64,000 nt of DNA from Duganella sp. 1224 (GTDB lineage: Bacteria > Pseudomonadota > Gammaproteobacteria > Burkholderiales > Burkholderiaceae_D): assembly GCF_013408245.1 (NCBI RefSeq), contig NZ_JACBYS010000007.1, positions 1 to 64,000 on the forward strand. Direction: 5' to 3'. The translations under genes were made by a program, and so were the position numbers. Position 1 is the stretch's first letter, and the number at the start of each line of letters is the position of its first letter. The notes under the pieces were generated by a model that saw only the letters and a program-made list of their open reading frames with translations, was not told the origin of the DNA and made no database searches. Shown one piece after another: positions 25,295 to 32,108 of the stretch.

Positions 25295-26197
25295 TCAGGC
25301 CGTCGCCGCGCCGCCGAGGCCGGCCACCAGTTGGTCGAACACCAGCCGCACGCGCGCCGGCACCGGACCGCGCTGCGGCCGGTAGACGTAGATGTCCCAC
25401 GGCTCCGGCTGCTGCTTGTGCAGCACCGGCAGCAGCCGGCCGCTGGCGATATGCCGGTCGGCCACAAAGCCCGGCAACTGGCCGAAGCCCAGGCCGGCCA
25501 TGATGGCGTCGAACTCGGCGTCCGAATCGCTGCTGAGAAAGCGCGGATTGACCGGCGAGATCTGCTGGCCGCCGGCGAAATACCACGGCCACGCGCGGCC
25601 GGTACTGTGGTCGCGCAGCGAGGTGGTCGGCAGCTGGTGCAGGTCTTCGATCCGCTTTGGCTTGCCATGCAGGGCGATCAGTTCCGGCGTGCCCACCGTG
25701 CGGAACGGCGGCGACGCCACGCGGCGGGCGACGTAGCGGCTGTCGCGCATGGCGCCGAAACGCACGCCGATGTCGATGCGATCGTCCACCACGTCGGCAT
25801 GGGTATCGCTGAACTGCACGTCGAACCGCAGTTGCGGATGCGCGCGGCCCAGCGCGGTCAGCACCGGCAGCATCAGCAGGCGGCCCAGCGCCACCGGCGC
25901 GGTCAGCCGCACCAATCCGTCTATCTGCCCCGGCGCCGCCGCGTCCGGCCGCTGGAACAGCGCGTCGACCCGCTGCACGCTGTCGCGCGCCTGCGCGGCC
26001 AGATGCTCGCCATAGGTGGTGATCTGGATGCCGCGCGTATTGCGGTGAAACAGCAGCTCGCCCTGCGCCGCCTCCAGGTCCTGCACCGCGCGCGTGACCG
26101 CCTGCGGCGAAATCCGCAGCCGCACCGCCGCCTCCTTGAAACTGCGCGCTTCCGCCGCGGCCACGAAGATGCGCAACATTTCCAACCGGTTCAGCAT
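25295..26197 (-). CDS. LysR-family transcriptional regulator
   Basis: A 300-residue LysR regulator with the winged helix-turn-helix at residues 1-60 (MLNRLEMLRIFVAAAEARSF, RISPQAVTRAVQDLEAAQGE) and an effector domain of the group that usually regulates an adjacent oxidoreductase (VRLTAPVALGRLLMLP). It is divergent from the SDR gene, and the short space between them contains a perfect inverted repeat (26202-26226) that touches the LysR start. The SDR gene is therefore the expected target, with autoregulation. Confidence 0.9.
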   Translation of the reverse strand: MLNRLEMLRIFVAAAEARSFKEAAVRLRISPQAVTRAVQDLEAAQGELLFHRNTRGIQITTYGEHLAAQARDSVQRVDALFQRPDAAAPGQIDGLVRLTAPVALGRLLMLPVLTALGRAHPQLRFDVQFSDTHADVVDDRIDIGVRFGAMRDSRYVARRVASPPFRTVGTPELIALHGKPKRIEDLHQLPTTSLRDHSTGRAWPWYFAGGQQISPVNPRFLSSDSDAEFDAIMAGLGFGQLPGFVADRHIASGRLLPVLHKQQPEPWDIYVYRPQRGPVPARVRLVFDQLVAGLGGAATA

Positions 26198-26201
26198 TGT
26201 C

Positions 26202-26226
26202 GAGAATTCCTGAAAATGGAATTCTC
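26202..26226. promoter_or_regulatory. candidate LysR operator in divergent LysR/SDR promoter
   Basis: GAGAATTC-N9-GAATTCTC is a perfect inverted repeat with 8-base arms, starting four bases upstream of the LysR ATG. Position and dyad symmetry suit a LysR recognition site. Confidence 0.55.
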
Positions 26227-26303
26227 AAATCATATCATTTCCATTTATTCGCATACCCAGCATTCCTATACTGGCTCCATCAACCAACCACAAGGAGTCT
26301 GAC

Positions 26304-27047
26304 ATGAGCACCAACATCGACAACAAAGTCGTGGTCATTACCGGCGCCAGCAGCGGCCTGGGCGAAGCCACCGCCCGCCACCTGGCCGCGCGCGGCGCCG
26401 CCGTGGTGCTGGGCGCGCGCCGCACCGACAAGCTGGAACAGATCGCCGCCGAGATCCGCGCCACCGGCGGCAAGGCGGAAGTGCTGGCCACCGACGTCAC
26501 CCGCAAGGAGCAGGTGCAGGCGCTGGTCGATCACGCGGTGCGCGTGTTCGGCCGCGTCGACGTCCTGATCAACAACGCCGGGCTGATGGCGATCGCGCCG
26601 CTGGACGAGGTGAAAACCGACGAGTGGGACCGCATGATCGACATCAACGTCAAGGGCGTGTTGTACGGCATCGCCGCCGCGCTGCCGCAGTTCCGCCAGC
26701 AAAACAGCGGCCACTTCATCAACATCGCCTCGGTGGCGGGCGTGAAGGTGTTCAGCCCCGGCGGCACGGTGTACAGCGGCACCAAGTTCGCGGTGCGGGC
26801 GATTTCGGAGGGCTTGCGCCATGAAGTGGGCGGCAGCATCCGCACCACCACCATCGAACCGGGCGCGGTGGACTCGGAACTCAAGCACGGCAGCTCGCAC
26901 CAGCAAAGCGCGCAGTTCGTCAAGGAGTTCTACAAGCTGGCGATTCCAGCCGACGCGGTGGCGCGCGCGATTGCTTACGCCATCGAACAGCCGGCCGACG
27001 TCGACATCAACGAAATCGTGCTGCGCCCGACGGTGCAGGAGTTCTAA
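26304..27047 (+). CDS. SDR-family oxidoreductase
   Basis: A 247-residue classical short-chain dehydrogenase. The cofactor loop is TGASSGLGEATARHL, followed by NNAG (LINNAGLMAIAP) and the catalytic Y157-x3-K161 (VYSGTKFAV). ARRTDK after the second strand suggests NADP(H) preference. AAGGAG lies upstream of the ATG. Sequences of this kind are often annotated as serine or 3-hydroxypropionate dehydrogenases, but the substrate cannot be told here. Controlled by the divergent LysR, by inference. Its stop overlaps the convergent MOSC gene stop by four bases. Confidence 0.9.
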   Translation: MSTNIDNKVVVITGASSGLGEATARHLAARGAAVVLGARRTDKLEQIAAEIRATGGKAEVLATDVTRKEQVQALVDHAVRVFGRVDVLINNAGLMAIAPLDEVKTDEWDRMIDINVKGVLYGIAAALPQFRQQNSGHFINIASVAGVKVFSPGGTVYSGTKFAVRAISEGLRHEVGGSIRTTTIEPGAVDSELKHGSSHQQSAQFVKEFYKLAIPADAVARAIAYAIEQPADVDINEIVLRPTVQEF

Positions 27048-27796
27048 ACCGCTTCGCCGCGCCACAGGTAGCGCGGCAAGTCGGCCACCGCCAGCGCCGT
27101 GCCGCGCAGCGCCACGCCCTCCGCCAGCAGCCGAGCCGCCTGCTCCGGCGCCAGGCGCGGCAGCTCGCCGCGTGCGTTGACGATGCGGTGCAGCGGCACG
27201 TCGCCGCCGGCGCTGCGGCGGATGTAGCCCGGCAGCGCGCGCACAAAGCTGGCATCCACGCCGATGGCCAGCGCCACGTCGGCATAGCGCAGCACGCGGC
27301 CCGGCGGAATCGTCGGCACGAAATCGAGGAATTTTTGATACGGGGATTCCGGCAGCGCCGGATAGCGGCCGCCCACCAGCGCCAGCGCATCGCCAACGCG
27401 CAGCTCGCCGCCATGGACCACCACGCCCAACACGCCGCGCCGGTGCAGCAGCGCGCCGAGGTCGGGCGCCACGTGGGCGATGCGCTTGCAGGCCTCGCAG
27501 AACATGGTCAGCCGGATCTCGACGCCGCCGCTGACCAGCGCCGTCCCCGGCCGGAACAGCGCCGGCTGGTCGCTGTCGATGACGATGTTTTCACCCAGCG
27601 CGCCCGGCGCGATGCCGAGCGCGCGCAGTTCGCTGGCCAGCGTCACCAGCACCTGCCGCGGACTCAGCCGGCTGGCATGCGCATCGCCGGCGATGCCGAC
27701 GCCCGCCTCGCACAGCATGGCGGCACCGGGCGCCAGCGCCACGGCCGGCTGGCCGCGCGCCGGCTTGCGGTACAACTGCGCGATGCGGCCGGCCAT
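27044..27796 (-). CDS. MOSC domain fused to alkyltransferase-like (ATL) domain
   Basis: A 250-residue fusion. Residues 1-140 form a MOSC domain (QLYRKPARGQPAV, GIAGDAHA, GALGENIVI, LTMFCEACKRI with the candidate Mo-cofactor/sulfur Cys C100 or C103). Residues 155-235 match the DNA-binding domain of O6-alkylguanine methyltransferases (PTIPPGRVLRYADVALAIGV, VPLHRIVNARGELP). The catalytic PCHR is P201-L-H-R204, so the alkyl-acceptor cysteine is absent, as in ATL proteins that bind O6-alkylguanine and hand it to excision repair. The start at 27796 lies 13 bases after the sodC stop; no strong ribosome site is visible, so coupling to sodC is likely. The pairing of the two domains is unusual. Confidence 0.75.
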   Translation of the reverse strand: MAGRIAQLYRKPARGQPAVALAPGAAMLCEAGVGIAGDAHASRLSPRQVLVTLASELRALGIAPGALGENIVIDSDQPALFRPGTALVSGGVEIRLTMFCEACKRIAHVAPDLGALLHRRGVLGVVVHGGELRVGDALALVGGRYPALPESPYQKFLDFVPTIPPGRVLRYADVALAIGVDASFVRALPGYIRRSAGGDVPLHRIVNARGELPRLAPEQAARLLAEGVALRGTALAVADLPRYLWRGEAV

Positions 27797-27809
27797 GGGC
27801 AAGACCGGC

Positions 27810-28337
27810 TTATTTGCCGGCCACCACCACGCCGCAGGCCAGGCGCTTGCCGGAGTTGCCGGTAGGCTGGGTGACGAAGTCGTCCGGATCGGCATGCACG
27901 ATCACGCCGCGGCCGATGATGCTGTTGGCGGCGCCGGCGTCCAGCGAAATCTGGCTGGTCGGCACGGTCAGGTGCAGCGACGCCTTGCCGCTGGCGTCGG
28001 CAGTGATGTTGCCGAAGTCGCCGCCATGGTGGGCCGGGTTCTGCGGGCCGCCGTGCTGGCTGCTGCCCGGATTGAAGTGACCACCGGCGCTGGTCGCGTC
28101 CGGCGCGCTGCAATCGCCTTTTTCGTGGATGTGGAAGCCGTGCACGCCCGGCGCCAGGCCGGCGATATCGGCGTCGATCTGCAACTGGCCATCCTGCTGC
28201 TTGAAGCGCACCGCGCCGGTGGTGGTGCTGCCGGTGGTCGGCTTCAGCTCGACTTCGGCGGTGGCGGGGGCGGCGGCATGGGCGGCGCCGGCAACGGACA
28301 GGGCCAGCAGGGTGGCGGTCAGACAGGTACGCATCAT
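27810..28337 (-). CDS. sodC: periplasmic Cu/Zn superoxide dismutase
   Basis: A 175-residue exported enzyme that dismutates superoxide. The signal peptide ends AHA. Metal-binding and structural motifs are intact: GVHGFHIHEKGDC, AGGHFNPGSSQHGG, HHGGDFGN and GRGVIVHADPDDF, with the disulfide partner in KRLACGVV. Length is usual for bacterial SodC. AAGGAGAC lies just upstream of the ATG. The MOSC-ATL gene follows directly and may share the transcript. Confidence 0.95.
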   Translation of the reverse strand: MMRTCLTATLLALSVAGAAHAAAPATAEVELKPTTGSTTTGAVRFKQQDGQLQIDADIAGLAPGVHGFHIHEKGDCSAPDATSAGGHFNPGSSQHGGPQNPAHHGGDFGNITADASGKASLHLTVPTSQISLDAGAANSIIGRGVIVHADPDDFVTQPTGNSGKRLACGVVVAGK

Positions 28338-28508
28338 GAATAGTCTCCTTAAAGATGATGATCCAGCATTATTGTCGCACCTTGTGCCCGCTACGCCACA
28401 CTCTGTACAAATTTTTATAATTTCGCCATTTTTGAAGTAGTAATATTACAAGACCATTCGGTCCACAGATGATCGGAGGCCAATAACTACGACAACATGG
28501 AGACAACG

Positions 28509-31500
28509 ATGAAACTGCAATGTAGTTTTGTTTCGAAGATCAAGTACGCGCTGGCACTTGGCGCGCTCGGCACACTGGCTGCCTGCGGTGGCGGCGACAG
28601 CGCCGCGCCCCAATCGGCCCCGGCCGCCCGCCTGATGGGCGGCACCAGCCACAGCACCACCGCCGGCGCCTCGCTGGCGGCCGCGGTGCCGCCGGCAGCC
28701 GCCACCATCCGCATGCACTACCACCGCGCCCAGAACGACACCGCGCAATGGGGCGTCTACTCGTGGGACGGCCCCGTCACGCCCAGCCCGGCGTGGATCA
28801 CCGGCCGCTTCATGATGACCCAGAGCGACAGCTTTGGCGGCTACGTCGACATCCCGGTCAACACCAGCAAGAGCGCCATCTGGTTCCTGCTCACCGACGG
28901 CAACGGCAACAAGACCTGCGGCAGCGACCAGTCGGCCACCTTCAACAGCAACATCGCCAGCGCCGGCCAGGAAATCTGGATGCTGGAAGGCGACTGCACC
29001 GTCTACACCAGCCCGCCGGCCATCAGCTACGGCAACCTGAACAACGCTAGCGCGCACTGGCTGACCGCCTCCACGCTGGCCTGGCCCGGCGCGCCGGCCA
29101 GCGGCGCCAGCTACAAGCTGTACTACGCGGCCAACGGCGGCCTTGGCGCCAGCGTGGACGGCGTCAGCGGCGCCGACGGCAGCATCGCGCTGAGCGGCAT
29201 CGGCGCGCTGCCGACGGCGTTGCAGCAAAAGTACCCGCACCTGGCCGGCGCCACCGCGCTGAGCATGTCGGCCAGCGACGCCGCCAGCATCGCCGCCAAG
29301 GCCGGCAACCAGTTCGCCATCGCGCAGTTTGACGCGGCCGGCCAGCTGGTGCAGGTCACCTCGCTGCAACTGAGCGGCATGCTGGACGACGTGTTTGCCG
29401 GCCGCGCCGCCAGCGCCACGCTCGGCGTCAGCATCGAGCGCAACGGCGCGCCGACCTTCCGCGTGTGGGCACCGACCGCCAGATCGGTCAGCCTCAACCT
29501 GTATCCGGACGCCAGCGGCGCCGCCACCCTCACCCGCGCCATGACGCGCGACGCCGCCAGCGGCGTGTGGAGCTACACCGCGCCGGACGCCAGCTGGGTC
29601 AACCGCTACTACTACACCTACAACGTGCAGGTGCTGTCGCGCTGGGCCGGCAACACGCTGGTCAGCAACACCGTCACCGATCCCTATTCGTTCAGCCTCA
29701 ACGCCAATAGCCAGCGCAGCTTCGTCGCCAATCTGGACAGCCGCGCGCTGAAGCCGGACGGCTGGGACCACCACCGCGTACCGCGCCTGGACGCGCCGAC
29801 CGACATCGCGCTGTACGAGCTGCACATCCGCGACTTCAGCGCCAGCGACAGCACGGTGCCGGCCGCGCACCGCGGCAAATACCTGGCCTTCACCGACGAA
29901 CGCTCGAACGGCATGCGCCACCTGCGCGACATGCAGAAAGCCGGCCTGACCCACATCCACCTGCTGCCCGCCTTCGACATCGCCAGCGTCAACGAAACCG
30001 GCTGCGCCACGCCGGCCATCCCGAATGCCGCGCCCAACGCCAGCGACCAGCAGGCGGCGGTGGAAGCGTCGCGCGCGACCGACTGCTTCAACTGGGGTTA
30101 CGACCCGGTCCACTACACGGCGCCGGAAGGCAGCTACTCGACCAACGCCAACGACGGCGCGGTGCGCGTGCGCGAATTCCGCGCCATGGTGCAGGGGCTG
30201 CACGAACAGGGGCTGCGGGTGGTGATGGACGTGGTCTACAACCACACCAGCGCCTCGCAGCAAGGGCCGCTGTCGGTGCTGGACAAGATCGTGCCGACCT
30301 ACTACTACCGGCTGAACGCCGCCGGCGGCATCACCAACGACAGCTGCTGCGCCGACACCGCGGCGGAAAACGCCATGATGGCCAAGCTGATGATCGACTC
30401 CACCAGCACCTGGGCGCGCGACTACCAGATCGACGGCTTCCGCTTCGACATCATGGGCTTCACACCGCTGGCGGTGATGAAGCAGTTGCAGGCCGCCGTC
30501 AACCGCGCGGCCGGCCGCGACATCTACCTGTACGGCGAGGCATGGAACTTCGGCACGGTGGCCAACGACGCCCGCTTTGTCCAGGCGCGCCAGGCCAATA
30601 TGTACGGCAGCGGCATCGGCTCGTTCAATGACCGCATCCGCGACACCCTGCGCGGCGGCGGCTGTTGCGACAGCGGCGACGCGCTGCTGTCGCAGCAAGG
30701 CCTGGTCAACGGCGTCTACACCGACCCCAACGGCCACTCGGTGCAAACGAAAGATGACCTGCTGCGGCTGGGCGACCTGGCCAAGGTGGCGCTGTCCGGC
30801 ACGCTGCGTGACTACCGCTTCACCGACCGCACCGGCACCGTGCGCAGGAACGCGGAGATCGACTACTTCGGCCAGCAGGCCGGCTTCGCGGCGCAGCCGT
30901 CGGAAACCATCAACTACGTCGAGGCGCACGACAACCAGACACTGTTCGACATCAACGCCTTCCGCCTGCCGCAGAATACCAGCCTGGCCGACCGCGTGCG
31001 CGCGCAGACCCTGGGCGCGGCGTTCACCATCCTGTCGCAGGGCGTGCCGTTCCTGCACGCCGGCCAGGAAATCCTGCGCTCCAAGTCGCTGGACCGCGAC
31101 AGCTACGACGCCGGCGACTGGTTCAACAAGCTCGATTACAGCTACCAGACCAACAACTTCGGCGTCGGCCTGCCGCTGGCGGCGGTCAACCAGGCCAACT
31201 GGGGCCTGATGTCGCCGGTGCTGGCCAATCCGCTGATCAAGCCCGATACCGCCGCCATCATCAGCGCCCGCAACGCCGTGAACGAGCTGCTGGAGATCCG
31301 CCAGGACAGCAGCCTGTTCCGCCTGCGCACGGCGCAGGACGTGCAGCAGCGCCTGCGCTTCCACAACACCGGCCCGTCGCAGGTGCCGGGCGTGATCGTG
31401 ATGAGCATCGACGGCCGGCGCTACGCGGACGCGCGCTACAAGCTGGTGGTCACGCTGTTCAACGTCACGCCGGCGACGCAGACGGTGACGGTGCCGGAAC

Positions 31501-31619
31501 TGGCCGGCCGCCAGCTGAAGGTGCACAAGGTGCAGCGCCGCGCCAGCGGCGCCAGCTACAACGGCAACGGCGGCTTCAGCATTCCGCCGCGCAGCGCGGT
31601 GGTATTCGTTGACGACTAG
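28509..31619 (+). CDS. lipoprotein pullulanase-type alpha-1,6-glucosidase (GH13)
   Basis: A 1036-residue starch/pullulan debranching enzyme. The leader ends in a lipobox (LGTLAAC), so it is lipid-anchored, probably facing outward. Domains in order: CBM41-like starch-binding module (IRMHYHRAQNDTAQWGVYSW), middle linker, CBM48-like module (FRVWAPTARSVSLNLY), GH13 catalytic barrel, and a C-terminal pullulanase domain. Catalytic residues are D647 (GFRFDIMGF), E677 (GEAWNFG) and D808 (AHDN); VVMDVVYNHT is also present. The product is linear maltodextrin, which a TonB receptor could take up. GGAGA precedes the ATG at 28509. Confidence 0.92.
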   Translation: MKLQCSFVSKIKYALALGALGTLAACGGGDSAAPQSAPAARLMGGTSHSTTAGASLAAAVPPAAATIRMHYHRAQNDTAQWGVYSWDGPVTPSPAWITGRFMMTQSDSFGGYVDIPVNTSKSAIWFLLTDGNGNKTCGSDQSATFNSNIASAGQEIWMLEGDCTVYTSPPAISYGNLNNASAHWLTASTLAWPGAPASGASYKLYYAANGGLGASVDGVSGADGSIALSGIGALPTALQQKYPHLAGATALSMSASDAASIAAKAGNQFAIAQFDAAGQLVQVTSLQLSGMLDDVFAGRAASATLGVSIERNGAPTFRVWAPTARSVSLNLYPDASGAATLTRAMTRDAASGVWSYTAPDASWVNRYYYTYNVQVLSRWAGNTLVSNTVTDPYSFSLNANSQRSFVANLDSRALKPDGWDHHRVPRLDAPTDIALYELHIRDFSASDSTVPAAHRGKYLAFTDERSNGMRHLRDMQKAGLTHIHLLPAFDIASVNETGCATPAIPNAAPNASDQQAAVEASRATDCFNWGYDPVHYTAPEGSYSTNANDGAVRVREFRAMVQGLHEQGLRVVMDVVYNHTSASQQGPLSVLDKIVPTYYYRLNAAGGITNDSCCADTAAENAMMAKLMIDSTSTWARDYQIDGFRFDIMGFTPLAVMKQLQAAVNRAAGRDIYLYGEAWNFGTVANDARFVQARQANMYGSGIGSFNDRIRDTLRGGGCCDSGDALLSQQGLVNGVYTDPNGHSVQTKDDLLRLGDLAKVALSGTLRDYRFTDRTGTVRRNAEIDYFGQQAGFAAQPSETINYVEAHDNQTLFDINAFRLPQNTSLADRVRAQTLGAAFTILSQGVPFLHAGQEILRSKSLDRDSYDAGDWFNKLDYSYQTNNFGVGLPLAAVNQANWGLMSPVLANPLIKPDTAAIISARNAVNELLEIRQDSSLFRLRTAQDVQQRLRFHNTGPSQVPGVIVMSIDGRRYADARYKLVVTLFNVTPATQTVTVPELAGRQLKVHKVQRRASGASYNGNGGFSIPPRSAVVFVDD

Positions 31620-31663
31620 CTGTATAGTTGCCTTACCACCATGTTTTATCCGCGAGGACTTCC

Positions 31664-31951
31664 ATGAAAAAACTGTTCGTAGCCAGCCTGATCTTGACCC
31701 TGAGCGGCGCCGCCTTCGCGGCCGAGCCGACCGCGCAGCAGAACAAGATGAAAACCTGTAATGCCGACGCCGCCGGCAAAAAAGGCGATGAGCGCAAGGC
31801 CTTCATGAAGGAATGCCTGAGCGCCAAGCCCGCCGCCGAAGCGCCCAAGTTGACGCAGCAGGAGAAAATGAAAAAATGTAATGCGGACGCGAGCGGCAGG
31901 AAGGGGGATGAGCGCAAGGCGTTCATGAAGGAGTGCTTGAGCGGTAAATAG
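31664..31951 (+). CDS. psiF: PsiF-family periplasmic protein
   Basis: A 95-residue exported protein with a signal peptide (MKKLFVASLILTLSGAAFA) and two PsiF repeats, each reading K-C-N-A-D-A-x-G-x-K-G-D-E-R-K-A-F-M-K-E-C-L-S. PsiF is phosphate-starvation-inducible in Escherichia coli; molecular function is unknown. Two cysteines per repeat may form disulfides. CGAGGA lies upstream. No pho box was clearly seen. Confidence 0.9.
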   Translation: MKKLFVASLILTLSGAAFAAEPTAQQNKMKTCNADAAGKKGDERKAFMKECLSAKPAAEAPKLTQQEKMKKCNADASGRKGDERKAFMKECLSGK

Positions 31952-31978
31952 ACGTTGCCGTGTCTTGCACCCGTCAAC

Positions 31979-32030
31979 CCCGCACACCGCTGCGGCCGGG
32001 GTCTGACCCCGTACGGGGTCAGACCCCTTC
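31979..32030. repeat. 52-bp palindromic repeat, copy 1
   Basis: This stretch is identical over 52 bases to 42953-43004. It contains a perfect 30-bp palindrome at 31998-32027 built from GGGGTCTGACCCC and its complement around GTAC. It lies between psiF and the CheW-type gene. No T-run follows. Confidence 0.85.
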
Positions 32031-32108
32031 GCTTGGGGTGGTTTTTTATTATTGTTGCCTTGGCACATTAATTGCTCTGAGTATATTTTTGTGTTCAAAG
32101 CAGACGTA

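Noticed and set aside
27320..27350. frameshift joining separate MOSC and ATL genes
   Set aside because: The frame is continuous with steady codon bias through the linker and no internal start with a ribosome site is seen. I therefore treat it as a true fusion, to be confirmed from reads.
28446..31526. long minus-strand open frame opposite the pullulanase
   Set aside because: Same reason: low-complexity product antisense to a gene with intact catalytic motifs.
31998..32027. simple intrinsic terminator of psiF
   Set aside because: The 30-bp palindrome has no T-run after it and is part of a longer repeat found elsewhere, so it is better treated as a mobile or repeated element.
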